The notes below the pieces were generated by a model, which did no database searches, was not told where the DNA came from, and saw nothing but the letters and a program-made list of their open reading frames with translations. A stretch of 64,000 nt of DNA, taken from positions 1 to 64,000 of the forward strand of contig JAJDUU010000043.1 in NCBI GenBank assembly GCA_022826485.1. The letters run 5' to 3'. Numbering within the stretch: position 1 is the stretch's first letter; each line of letters begins with the position of its first letter. The stretch is from Chloroflexota bacterium. Its GTDB lineage: Bacteria; Chloroflexota; UBA11872. The position numbers and the translations under genes are program-made. Positions 48,139 through 56,327 of the stretch are shown here, piece by piece.

Positions 48139-49356
48139 TCAGGCTTGGGCTCGGGCCTCGATGGCGGATTGGTAGACGGCAAGGGTGGCGGCGGCGGAGC
48201 GCTCCCAGGTGAAGGTGGTCGCGGCTCGGGCACGGGCGTTCTCGCTCCAGGCGGCCAGGCGGTCGCGGTCTTCCAGGGCGTGGCTGAGGCCCCAGGCGAT
48301 GTCGTTGGGGTCGGCGCCGTTGACGTGAAGGCCGGTCTGCTTCGGGCCGCCCGCGATCACCTGCTCGCGGAAGCCCACCACCCCTTGCGCGCCGACCACC
48401 GCCGGCTTGCCGCAGGCCATGGCCTCGGCGGCCACCAGTCCGAACGGCTCGTAGGTCGAGGGCAGCACGACGACGTCGCTGGCGGCGTAGTGCGCGATGC
48501 GCTCGGGCTCGTCGACGAACTCGGTGCGCATGACGACGCGGTCGGATCCGTCGGCGTGAGCGAACGTGTCGCGCAGTTCGTGCTCCAGCTCGCCGGACCC
48601 GAGCACGACGAGCCACGCCCCAGGGCGCTGCGCCGCCACCGCCGCCCAGGCCGCCGCCAACTGCCGCACGCCCTTCACCTCCGTGAGACGGCCGATGAAC
48701 AGCGCCACCGGCGCCGCCGCCGGGATGTTGTAGCGGGCGCGAACGTCGGATCCGCCCGGCGCTTGCGGGTGGTAGCGGCGCGTATCGACACCGTTCCAGA
48801 CCGCGTGGACCCGGTCGTCCGGCCAGCCGTGCGCGACTAGGTCCTCGCGCATCGCCTTGCTGACGGTGACGACGGCCGCCGCCGTGTGGCCCAGGGTGTA
48901 TTCCCACGACCCGACGATGGGCGACGGCGCCACGCCCTGGCGGCCGCGCTCGGTGCTGTGCACGTGGAAGACCAGCGGCGCGTCCACCAACGGCGCCAAC
49001 ACCAGGCCCGCCGGCGCCGCGAGCCAGTCGTGGATCGCCACCACGTCGAAGGGCTGCAGGCCGTGGCGCTCGCGCACGCGGTCGGCCCAGATCACGTTCG
49101 TCGCCGCCAGCTCGCCGAGGAGGGGGCCCCAGGCCTGGGCTTCGCCGTTCAAAAGCGAGGAGTACAGCGGGGTGAGCTCGAGCGGCCGCGCCCAATGCGT
49201 GCCGTCCGCCGGGGCCGAGTCGGCCGCGCGCAGCGCGGCGAAGACTTCGACGTCATGCCCGGCGGCGCGCAGGGCCTCCACCATGGCGCCGGCGTAGGTC
49301 CCCAGTCCGCCGACGACGTGGGGCGGGTATTCCCAGGTGACGATGGCGATGCGCAT
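48139..49356 (-). CDS. GT4 glycosyltransferase (glycogen synthase-like)
   Basis: 405 aa. The N-terminal lobe starts MRIAIVTWEYPPHVVGGLGTY, typical of ADP-glucose-using glycogen/starch synthase relatives; AIHDWLAAPAGLVL follows. The C-terminal lobe has FIGRLTEVKGV, and the EX7E-type motif YEPFGLVAAEAMACGKPAV. It adds sugars from a nucleotide donor to an acceptor glycan. Its neighbours upstream, a GH57 enzyme and a second GT4, suggest alpha-glucan or methylated-polysaccharide metabolism. Confidence 0.92.
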   Translation of the reverse strand: MRIAIVTWEYPPHVVGGLGTYAGAMVEALRAAGHDVEVFAALRAADSAPADGTHWARPLELTPLYSSLLNGEAQAWGPLLGELAATNVIWADRVRERHGLQPFDVVAIHDWLAAPAGLVLAPLVDAPLVFHVHSTERGRQGVAPSPIVGSWEYTLGHTAAAVVTVSKAMREDLVAHGWPDDRVHAVWNGVDTRRYHPQAPGGSDVRARYNIPAAAPVALFIGRLTEVKGVRQLAAAWAAVAAQRPGAWLVVLGSGELEHELRDTFAHADGSDRVVMRTEFVDEPERIAHYAASDVVVLPSTYEPFGLVAAEAMACGKPAVVGAQGVVGFREQVIAGGPKQTGLHVNGADPNDIAWGLSHALEDRDRLAAWSENARARAATTFTWERSAAATLAVYQSAIEARAQA

Positions 49357-49387
49357 GGGACCTTAGGTCCTGCCGGAGGTCCGGAGG

Positions 49388-49420
49388 GCCCTCACCCTAT
49401 CCCTCTCCCTGAGGGAGAGG
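49388..49420 (+). repeat. Intergenic inverted repeat family D copy
   Basis: CCCTCACCC lead, then CCTCTCCCT and AGGGAGAGG arms with a single G between them. Confidence 0.75.
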
Positions 49421-49462
49421 GGACCGGACCCGAGCCTTTGCCAGAGGGGTTGCGCGCGATGT

Positions 49463-49489
49463 CTGGATTCCGGCTTTCGCCGGAATGAC
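49463..49489 (+). repeat. Intergenic palindrome family A copy
   Basis: CTGGATTCCGGC, TTTC, GCCGGAATGAC; identical to the 38284 and 52382 copies. Confidence 0.8.
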
Positions 49490-49542
49490 GAAGTGGACGG
49501 TCGGAATTCCGAGAAGCTGCGTGGGATTGATGAGTGGCCGAT

Positions 49543-49571
49543 CCCAAACTGCGTGCAGCGTGGGCCACCGG
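49543..49571 (+). repeat. Intergenic palindrome family B copy
   Basis: CCCAAACTGC, GT-centred, GCAGCGTGGG and the constant CCACCGG tail; one arm carries mismatches. Confidence 0.65.
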
Positions 49572-49647
49572 AGGCGCGAGGCGCGTCTCCGGGCGGTACT
49601 TCCGAATGGCGCGAGGTGCCCAAGGCCGCCCGGACTCATTCCCCGCT

Positions 49648-49677
49648 CCTTAGATCCCTCGCGTTGCTCGGGATGAC
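49648..49677 (+). repeat. Intergenic repeat family C copy
   Basis: CCTTAGATCCCTCGC followed by GTTGCTCGGGATGAC. Confidence 0.65.
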
Positions 49678-49711
49678 AACATGGTCTATCCGAGTGATCA
49701 CAGAGGCCGAT

Positions 49712-49740
49712 CCCACGCTGCACGCAGCGTGGGCCACCGG
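49712..49740 (+). repeat. Intergenic palindrome family B copy
   Basis: CCCACGCTGC/GCAGCGTGGG perfect arms followed by CCACCGG. Confidence 0.8.
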
Positions 49741-49771
49741 AGACTCGGCGTGGGCCGGTGCTGAAGGCCGG

Positions 49772-50962
49772 CTAGGCAATGGCGTCCAGGAAATTGACGT
49801 AGACGCGTTGGTGCTCCCATAGGAGGCGCTCGGTGCCCATCCACATCCACTCCTGCGGGGTGAAATAGGCGGAGACGTCGGCTTCGGCGCCGACGCGGCC
49901 GACCCATTGCAGCCAGTGCAGGTTGTCGGATTGCATGAGCCAGTGGGCGATCTCGATCAGTTCCGCGTCGCCGGTCATGCGGGCCGCGCCGTAGGCCACG
50001 CTCATCAGGCGGTAGATGGCCTGCTGGGCGTGATTGCCGAGAAAGAACTCGAGGCCGCCGCGCTCGCCGGCCCAGGTGGCCGGGAAAGGTGTGAGCGGCA
50101 GGTCGTGCACGTCCTGGTCGGGCGCTTGCAGGACCTCGCCGGGCGTGACGCAGGTGACGCCGTTTGCCGCGAGCGCGTCGGGCAGGGCCTCGAGGAACTC
50201 GAAGATGCCGGTGTCGCGATTGTGGTGCTCGCCGAAGGTCTCGAAGTCCCAGGCGAGCAGCACGAATTCGCCCGGCGCGTCGCGGACCCACTGGGCGTAG
50301 GTGTCGGCCATGAGCGGCCAGCGATCCCAACTCTGGTTCGAGAAGCGGTAGCCCACGTCGTCACTGAGGGGAAAGTGCCGGGGCAGGATTTTGAGCGAGC
50401 CGCCGTCGAAGGAGTAGCGGTGGGTGGACTCGCGCCATTGCATGACCCAGCCGCGGCCGTCAATGAAGGTCCCTCGATAGCCGGCGGCCTCAAGCGCGCG
50501 ATAGATGTCGGCGGACATGAGCATCTCGGTGGTATCCGCCACGACCGGCTCGACGCCGAAGCGCTTGGCCGCGCCCGCCCGGGCAAGCTCCATTTGCGTC
50601 ACGAACGTCGGCAGGTCGACGAGCATAGTCATGGCGTGAAACGGCTCCACGGCCACAAGCTCGGCCCGGGGATGGGCCACGAGGCCCTGCATCTCCTCCA
50701 GCAGGTCCGGCGCCCAGGTCTCGAACTGCTTGACCGTGGAGAGCGGCACGCCCAGCGCGAGCGTCAGGCCCTCGTCCAGCAGCCGACGCCAGAGCGGCAG
50801 CGCGGGGCGGTAGCACCAGCGCGCGACCTTCTGGAAGTAGTGCCGGTTGAGGTCGTGGTCGAACATGAGGCGCGCCAACTCGGCGGCGGGCGCGCCCCAC
50901 GGCAGGGCCACCGCTGGCAAGCGCACGCGGCGCGGCTGATGAAGGACCGTGTAGATGACCAG
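49772..50962 (-). CDS. GH57 family alpha-amylase-like enzyme, probable CTG start
   Basis: About 396 aa. The first ATG/GTG/TTG in frame is the GTG at 50926, but the conserved GH57 region 1 (VLHQPRR) is encoded upstream of it. The frame is open back to a TGA at 50981-50983, where only CTG codons (50962, 50974) could start. Other regions: ADTTEMLMS, and the acid/base Asp region LLAWDFETFGEHHNRDTGIF, which is typical of alpha-amylase-type GH57 enzymes. C-terminal MGTERLLWEHQRVY is also family-like. It acts on alpha-1,4-glucans and sits between two GT4 genes. Confidence 0.85.
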   Translation of the reverse strand: MVIYTVLHQPRRVRLPAVALPWGAPAAELARLMFDHDLNRHYFQKVARWCYRPALPLWRRLLDEGLTLALGVPLSTVKQFETWAPDLLEEMQGLVAHPRAELVAVEPFHAMTMLVDLPTFVTQMELARAGAAKRFGVEPVVADTTEMLMSADIYRALEAAGYRGTFIDGRGWVMQWRESTHRYSFDGGSLKILPRHFPLSDDVGYRFSNQSWDRWPLMADTYAQWVRDAPGEFVLLAWDFETFGEHHNRDTGIFEFLEALPDALAANGVTCVTPGEVLQAPDQDVHDLPLTPFPATWAGERGGLEFFLGNHAQQAIYRLMSVAYGAARMTGDAELIEIAHWLMQSDNLHWLQWVGRVGAEADVSAYFTPQEWMWMGTERLLWEHQRVYVNFLDAIA

Positions 50963-51019
50963 TTGCTCGGCCAGAGGTCGTCAACTCCCGGGCCGACGTC
51001 GCATCCGGCCCGTGTGATG

Positions 51020-52318
51020 CTACAGCCCGTGCAGCCCCTGCCGCCGACCGGCGAGCTGCAACTTGCTCAGCAGCAAGGGCAGCAGCGCGTCCCAGGTGTG
51101 CAGATGGGCCGTCTCCCGCGCGCAGGCGCGGATGCGCTCGGCCAGCTCGGGATTCTCGGTCAGCAGCCGCGCCACCTGCACGATCTCGTCGGGACTGCCG
51201 ACATCATCCAAGACGACGCTGTTGCGCATGGGAATGGCGTAGTCCTCGCCGGTTGACCCGACGTAGGCGACGCCTCCGGCGGCCATGGCTTCGAGGCCGA
51301 CCAGGCCAAACGGCTCGTAGCCGCTGTTGGCGAGCACGCCGTCGGCGGCGGCATAGAGCACCGGCAGCAGGTCGTCGGGCAGGAAGAACTCGACGTTGAG
51401 CACGGCCGCCTCCGGATCGGCGTCACCGAGGGCCTGCGCGATGCCGGCGACCGAGCGATCGTCGGTGTGCACGCCGACCGCCTGGAGCCCGCGCCAGGCC
51501 ATGTGGCCGTACACCTCGGCGCCGTGGTCTTCCAATTGCCCGGCCTTCATGACCAGGCGGGCCGGCACGCCGCTTTCCCGCAAGCGATGCACGGCCTCGA
51601 CGGCGGCCAGCCAGCCCTTGTCGGGATCCATGCGCCCGAGCTTGAAGAACCAGGGACCGGGACCGACGGCCTCGCGAACGGCGTCGATCGCCTCGGCGTC
51701 GACGGGCTCGAGCAGCTCCGACGGGATGCCGTTGGGAATCACCAGCGGGTTGACGCCGTGCGACCACATCTGGGCTTTCACGTAGCGCGATACTGCCGTG
51801 AACTGCGCCACGTATCCCAGGCGATTCCAGTTGATGCGGTTGAACGACATGTCGTTGTTGGCGTTCCACAGCAGGACGGCCGCCTCGCGGATGCCCAGGA
51901 AGTGCAGCGAGTCGCTCAGGCGGGACAGGGCGTCGGCGGTGTGCCACTCCTCGGCGATGACCGCCACGCGGCGCCCGGCGGCGAAGGCCGGCTCCACGAT
52001 GGCTTGCGTGACAAAGGCCGGAACCGAATCCTGGTAGTCATGAACCTTGGCGATCTCGTCGGCGTAGGCGCCTTCCGGGTGCGAGGCGCTGATCCATTGG
52101 CACCAGCGGTGCAGGTGGAGGCGGCCGTCCTCGCGCGTTTCCGCGCCGGGGAGCGCGGGGTCGCCCACGAATATCAGGTGGGTCTGGAAGCCATGCCTGG
52201 CGAGCGCGCGGGTGAGATGGGTGACGCGGACGCCGAGCCCGCCGGCCTGGGCGTAGGGTTGATCGGGTCCTTCGAAGGACAGGAAGACGAACTCGAGGTC
52301 GTCCGGGGTGAATGACAT
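51020..52318 (-). CDS. GT4-family glycosyltransferase, glycogen-synthase-like
   Basis: 432 aa from the ATG at 52318; longer in-frame extensions run through repeat elements and are unlikely. The N-terminal AGGLGVRVTHLTRALARHG is the donor-site loop of starch/glycogen-synthase-like enzymes, followed by EEWHTADALSRL and FTAVSRYVKAQM. The C-terminal lobe has FKLGRMDPDKGWLAAVEAV and the YEPFGLVGLEAMAAGG motif. Probably co-transcribed with the GH57 and GT4 genes downstream. Confidence 0.88.
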   Translation of the reverse strand: MSFTPDDLEFVFLSFEGPDQPYAQAGGLGVRVTHLTRALARHGFQTHLIFVGDPALPGAETREDGRLHLHRWCQWISASHPEGAYADEIAKVHDYQDSVPAFVTQAIVEPAFAAGRRVAVIAEEWHTADALSRLSDSLHFLGIREAAVLLWNANNDMSFNRINWNRLGYVAQFTAVSRYVKAQMWSHGVNPLVIPNGIPSELLEPVDAEAIDAVREAVGPGPWFFKLGRMDPDKGWLAAVEAVHRLRESGVPARLVMKAGQLEDHGAEVYGHMAWRGLQAVGVHTDDRSVAGIAQALGDADPEAAVLNVEFFLPDDLLPVLYAAADGVLANSGYEPFGLVGLEAMAAGGVAYVGSTGEDYAIPMRNSVVLDDVGSPDEIVQVARLLTENPELAERIRACARETAHLHTWDALLPLLLSKLQLAGRRQGLHGL

Positions 52319-52381
52319 GCGGCGGGCGGAGGCCTTGCATCGTGCTGGGGGTAGTGGCGCCATAGTAGCGGTGGATGGGGG

Positions 52382-52408
52382 CTGGATTCCGGCTTTCGCC
52401 GGAATGAC
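52382..52408 (+). repeat. Intergenic palindrome family A copy
   Basis: CTGGATTCCGGC, TTTC, GCCGGAATGAC. Confidence 0.8.
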
Positions 52409-52439
52409 GAGGGGTTGCATTTCGAGGTTGGTGGAAGGG

Positions 52440-52465
52440 TGGATTCCCGCCTTCGCGGGAATGAC
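52440..52465 (+). repeat. Intergenic palindrome family A variant
   Basis: TGGATTCCCGCC, TTC, GCGGGAATGAC: both arms changed together, so pairing is preserved. Confidence 0.8.
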
Positions 52466-52500
52466 GGAGGTTGGCTCGGCGAGATTGACGGGTGAGGGCT

Positions 52501-52551
52501 CCCACGCTGCAAGCAGCGTGGGCTGCCAGATTCGCAGCGTGGGCCACCGAA
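52501..52551 (+). repeat. Intergenic palindrome family B copy plus half copy
   Basis: CCCACGCTGC/GCAGCGTGGG perfect arms, then a second right arm GCAGCGTGGGCCACCG beginning at 52534. Confidence 0.75.
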
Positions 52552-52552
52552 A

Positions 52553-52579
52553 CTGGATTCCGGCTTTCGCCGGAATGAC
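52553..52579 (+). repeat. Intergenic palindrome family A copy
   Basis: CTGGATTCCGGC, TTTC, GCCGGAATGAC, ending close to the murJ start region. Confidence 0.8.
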
Positions 52580-52621
52580 GGAGGGGTGTCGCGCGAAGGT
52601 GCCGGCGGCGTTTGTGTCGCC

Positions 52622-54250
52622 GTGATTGACTCGAGGGACTCGGACGCCGAGGCTGGGGGCGAGGCGCTGGGCGCGGGCGTGGGGCGTGCGGCGGCGATTG
52701 TGGTTGCCTCGATCCTGGTCAGCCGGGTGCTGGGGTTCGTGCGCCAGGCGGCGATCAACGCCGAGTTCGGCGTGGGACCGGAAGCCGACGCGTGGTTCGC
52801 GGCCTTCCGCATTCCCGACACGATTTTCATGCTGCTGGCCGGCGGCGCGCTGCTTTCGGCGGTGATTCCCGTGTATGCCGAGGTGAAGGCGCGGGGCGAC
52901 CGCCAGGCGCTGGCGCAATTCGTGGGACGCATCGGCGGCCTGGTGGCCGGCGCCACCGCGGTGGCCGCGGGCGTCGGCGCGCTGCTGGCCGAGCCGTTGA
53001 TGCGAGTGATTGCGCCGGGATTCCCGGAAGCCACGGTGGTGCTGGCGACCGACGCGGCGCGCTGGCTAATGATCTCGCCGGTGGTGCTGGCCCTCAGCGC
53101 CGTGGCCAAGTCGGCGCTCCAGGCCGAGCGCGCCTTCGCCCTGCCGGCGCTGAGCCCGCTGCTCTACAACCTGGGAATCATTGCCGGCGCGCTGGGACTG
53201 GCGCGGGTATTCGGCCTCACCGGCCTGGTGTGGGGCACGTTGATCGGCACGGGCCTGCACCTACTGGTGCAGGTTCCCGGGCTGCCGTCCATCCTCCGTG
53301 GGAGCGACGGCAGGGCGCGGCGGCTTGCGTTCACGGCCTGGCATCCGGGCGCGGCGCTGGCGGACCCGGACGTGCGCAAGGTCATCCGCCTGATGGTGCC
53401 GCGCATGCTCGGAGTGGCGGTGCTGCAGGCCAGCCTGATCTACATCAACATCCTGGCGTCGTTGCAAGGACCGTCGGCGGTGGCGGTGCTCAACAACGCG
53501 TTTCTGCTCATGCTGCTGCCGCTGGGCGTGTTCGGCATGGCGCTGGGCGAAGCGGCGTTGCCGGACCTGGCCCATCGGTGGATCGGCGGCGAACGTGCGG
53601 CCTTCGCTCGCCGCGTGCGCGGCGTGGGCCGGCTGGTCCTGTTTCTGAGCATTCCGGCGGCCGTGGTGCTGGCCGTATTGGCGGAGCCCATCGTGACCGT
53701 GGCGTTCGAGCGGCATGCCTTCGACGCCCGCGCCACCGAGCTGACGGCCAGCGCGCTGCGGCTCTACGCCGTGGGGCTGGCTGGTCACGCGGCGGTGGAA
53801 GTGCTGGTGCGTGGGTTCTTCGCCATGCACGACACGCGCACACCGGTGGCCGTGGGCGCCGCCTCGCTGGCGCTGCACATGGTGCTGTCATGGGCCTTCT
53901 CACTGGTCATGGGGAATCCGGGCATCGCCCTGGGGCTGTCGCTCGGCGTCCTGGTGGAGGCGGTGATCCTGGCCGCCATCCTGCGCCGACGCGGCGGGGT
54001 GCTGGTTCGCGGCGACGACGCGCGCTGGCTGCTGAATATCGCGCTGGCGACGGCGCTGATGGGGGCGGCCGTTGGCGGATTGCGCCTTGCCACGTGGCCC
54101 GAGGTAGACGGCTGGGCGGCCGCCGGCTGGCTGGCGGCCTACCTGACGACGGCGCTGGTGGTGTATGTAGGCGCCGCGCGCGTCATGCGCATCCCGGAAC
54201 TCAATGAGCTCGTCGGGCGAATCGCCGGCAAACTGCGGCGCGCTGAATAG
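52622..54250 (+). CDS. murJ: Lipid II flippase MurJ
   Basis: About 542 aa from the GTG at 52622; a GTG at 52586 lies close to the repeat end and is possible. MVF-family polytopic protein with about 14 spans: AAAIVVASILVSRVLGFVRQ at the start, DAWFAAFRIPDTIFMLLAGGAL, ISPVVLALSAVAKSALQAER, MVPRMLGVAVLQASLIYINI and GFFAMHDTRTPVAVGA. It moves lipid II across the cytoplasmic membrane for cell-wall synthesis, implying that this organism makes peptidoglycan. lepA follows 8 bp downstream. Confidence 0.93.
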   Translation: MIDSRDSDAEAGGEALGAGVGRAAAIVVASILVSRVLGFVRQAAINAEFGVGPEADAWFAAFRIPDTIFMLLAGGALLSAVIPVYAEVKARGDRQALAQFVGRIGGLVAGATAVAAGVGALLAEPLMRVIAPGFPEATVVLATDAARWLMISPVVLALSAVAKSALQAERAFALPALSPLLYNLGIIAGALGLARVFGLTGLVWGTLIGTGLHLLVQVPGLPSILRGSDGRARRLAFTAWHPGAALADPDVRKVIRLMVPRMLGVAVLQASLIYINILASLQGPSAVAVLNNAFLLMLLPLGVFGMALGEAALPDLAHRWIGGERAAFARRVRGVGRLVLFLSIPAAVVLAVLAEPIVTVAFERHAFDARATELTASALRLYAVGLAGHAAVEVLVRGFFAMHDTRTPVAVGAASLALHMVLSWAFSLVMGNPGIALGLSLGVLVEAVILAAILRRRGGVLVRGDDARWLLNIALATALMGAAVGGLRLATWPEVDGWAAAGWLAAYLTTALVVYVGAARVMRIPELNELVGRIAGKLRRAE

Positions 54251-54258
54251 AATCACGC

Positions 54259-56100
54259 ATGAGCACCGACGGCAGCGTTGACCAGGCGCGCACGCGCAAC
54301 TTCTGCATCATCGCGCACATCGACCACGGCAAATCCACGCTGGCCGACCGCATGCTGGAGCGCACGGCCACGCTGTCGGCCCGCCAGATGCGCGATCAGG
54401 TGCTGGATTCGATGGACCTGGAGCGCGAGCGCGGCATCACCATCAAGGCGCACCCGGTGCGCATGGCGCTGGACCTGGACGGGACCGCCTACACGCTGAA
54501 TCTCATCGACACGCCGGGCCACGTCGACTTCAGCTATGAGGTGTCTCGCTCGCTGGCCGCCTGCGAGGGCGCGGTGCTGCTGGTGGACGCCACGCAAGGC
54601 ATCGAAGCGCAGACCCTGGCCAACGCGTACGTGGCGGTCGAGCACGATCTGGCCGTGATTCCCGTGGTCAACAAAATCGATCTGCCGACCGCCCGGGCGG
54701 ATGTCGTGGCCCAGGAGTTGGCGGACTTTCTGGGTGCGAGCGCCGCCGACGTGCTGCAAGTCTCGGCAAAGTCCGGCGAGGGCGTCGACGAGCTGCTGCG
54801 CCGGATCGTGGCGGCCGTCCCGCCGCCGGCGGGCGATCCCGCCGCGCCGCTGCGGGCGCTGGTGATCGATTCGAGCTACGACCAGCACCGCGGCGTGGTG
54901 GCGAGCGTGCGGGTGTTCGATGGATCGCTGCACCGGCAGGACCGGCTGCGGCTGATGCAGGCCGGCACACGCGCCGAGGCGGTCGAAACCGGCGTGTTCA
55001 CGCCGGCGGTCAGCGCCCGGGAGGCGCTGACGACCGGCCACGTGGGCTACGTGGCCACGGGGCTCAAAGAGGTTCGCGAGTGGCCGGTGGGCGACACCGT
55101 CACCCACGAGCACGCGCCGGCCATGCAGCCGCTGCCGGGCTACCTCACACCCAAGCCGTTGGTGTTCGCCAGCCTGTATTCCACGGATCCGGAGGGATTC
55201 ACCGCCCTGCGCGACGCGCTGGACCGCCTGCGGCTCAGCGACCCCGCGATCGTCAGCCAGCCGGAGCAGTCGGCGGCGCTCGGGTTCGGGTTTCGGTGCG
55301 GCTTCCTCGGGGTGCTGCACATGGACATCGTGCGCGAGCGCCTGGAGCGCGAGTACGAGCTGGAGCTGGTGCTCACGACGCCGCAGGTCGAATACGAGGT
55401 CGCGACGCGGGACGGGGAAGTGTTGCGGGTGGACAGCCCGGCGGAGCTGCCCGAACCGTCGAAGATCGCCGAGGTGCGCGAGCCGTGGATGGTGGTGACC
55501 GTGGTGACGCCCGAGGCCCACCTGGGAGCAGTGATCGAGCTGCTGCAATCCCGGCGCGGCGAGCACCGTCGACTCGAGTATCTGGAGCCGACGCGCGTGC
55601 TGCTGGAATATGGCCTGCCGCTCGGGGAAATGCTGACGGAGTTCTTTGACGCGCTCAAATCCTCGACGCGGGGCTATGGCTCGCTCGATTACACGTTCGG
55701 GGAGTATCGGGCGGGGGATTTCGTGCGGCTCGACATGCGGCTCAACGGGCAGATGGTCGATGCACTGTCGACGATCGTGCCCCGGGCCCGCGCCGCGGAG
55801 ATCGGGCGCGACCTGGCGTTGCGACTCAAGCGCGAGATTCCGCGGCAGCAGTTCGAGGTGAGCGTGCAGGCGGCCGTGGGCTCGCGGATCGTGGCGCGGG
55901 AAACCGTGCGGCCGGTGCGGAAGGACGTGCTGGCCAAGTGCTACGGCCGCGATGTGAGCCGCAAGCGCAAGCTGCTGGAGGCCCAGAAGGCGGGGAAGCA
56001 GCGGCTCAAGCGAGTAGGCCAGATCGACGTGCCGCAGGAAGCGTTCACCGCCGTGCTGCGTTCGGGCGGCTCCAGCGGGGCGCGTCGGAAACGAGCGTAG
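54259..56100 (+). CDS. lepA: Elongation factor 4 (LepA)
   Basis: 613 aa. GTPase motifs AHIDHGKST (19-27), the switch RGITIKAHPVRM, DTPGHVDF and NKIDLP, with domains II-III and the EF4-specific C-terminal domain (KDVLAKCYGRDVSRKRKLLE near the end). It back-translocates or remodels ribosomes under stress. Full length for the family. Confidence 0.98.
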   Translation: MSTDGSVDQARTRNFCIIAHIDHGKSTLADRMLERTATLSARQMRDQVLDSMDLERERGITIKAHPVRMALDLDGTAYTLNLIDTPGHVDFSYEVSRSLAACEGAVLLVDATQGIEAQTLANAYVAVEHDLAVIPVVNKIDLPTARADVVAQELADFLGASAADVLQVSAKSGEGVDELLRRIVAAVPPPAGDPAAPLRALVIDSSYDQHRGVVASVRVFDGSLHRQDRLRLMQAGTRAEAVETGVFTPAVSAREALTTGHVGYVATGLKEVREWPVGDTVTHEHAPAMQPLPGYLTPKPLVFASLYSTDPEGFTALRDALDRLRLSDPAIVSQPEQSAALGFGFRCGFLGVLHMDIVRERLEREYELELVLTTPQVEYEVATRDGEVLRVDSPAELPEPSKIAEVREPWMVVTVVTPEAHLGAVIELLQSRRGEHRRLEYLEPTRVLLEYGLPLGEMLTEFFDALKSSTRGYGSLDYTFGEYRAGDFVRLDMRLNGQMVDALSTIVPRARAAEIGRDLALRLKREIPRQQFEVSVQAAVGSRIVARETVRPVRKDVLAKCYGRDVSRKRKLLEAQKAGKQRLKRVGQIDVPQEAFTAVLRSGGSSGARRKRA

Positions 56101-56223
56101 ACGCGCCGCGATATTTTGTAGGAGCAAAAGCGGTATCGGCAGGGTCTGGCGTGATTTTGACGCAGCAAAACGCTGGTGTGCGACGGTATCAATTCGATCG
56201 GCCTCGCGGCGCACATTGCCCGG

Positions 56224-56232
56224 TGATATACT
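56224..56232 (+). promoter_or_regulatory. Extended -10 promoter candidate for the nusA operon
   Basis: TGATATACT: an extended -10 (TG, 1 nt, TATACT) about 95 nt upstream of the nusA ATG, in an otherwise GC-rich stretch. No good -35 is needed for this class and none is seen. Confidence 0.5.
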
Positions 56233-56234
56233 TT

Positions 56235-56284
56235 GCGGGAGCGGCCTAGCGGCGACATTTGGCGGACGCGGCCCGCTTTTCTTT
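56235..56284 (+). terminator. Terminator-like hairpin in the nusA leader
   Basis: GCGGG and CCCGC arms enclose a GC-rich region and are followed by TTTTCTTT. It lies downstream of the promoter candidate, so it would act as an attenuator. The stem is short (5 bp) and the loop long, which makes the call tentative. Confidence 0.3.
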
Positions 56285-56327
56285 GTCTCTGGGGAGGGAC
56301 TAGAACAAAAGCCCGAAGGAGGCAGCG

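Larger units (their letters stand above)
49357..49771. other. Intergenic region made of repeat families A-D
   Basis: 415 bp holding, in order, a D, A, B, C and B family copy. No gene was recognised. Confidence 0.65.
52319..52621. other. Divergent intergenic region dense in palindromic repeats
   Basis: About 300 bp with three A-family copies and one and a half B-family copies. It lies between the GT4 and murJ genes, whose promoters must be here or inside the repeats. Read as plus-strand protein the A repeats encode IPAFAGMT, which is an artefact of the repeat. Confidence 0.7.

Noticed and set aside
52382-52579. Possible CRISPR array
   Set aside because: Only a few repeats, palindromic, with unequal spacing, and the same units are scattered across the window. 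No cas genes.
52308-52625. Frame encoding repeated IPAFAGMT peptides
   Set aside because: The peptide comes from the A-family palindromes; there is no sign of a gene.
54253-56214. 653-codon open frame on the minus strand
   Set aside because: It is the antisense of lepA. It is rich in His, Arg and Gln with no family resemblance, as expected from a GC-rich shadow frame.
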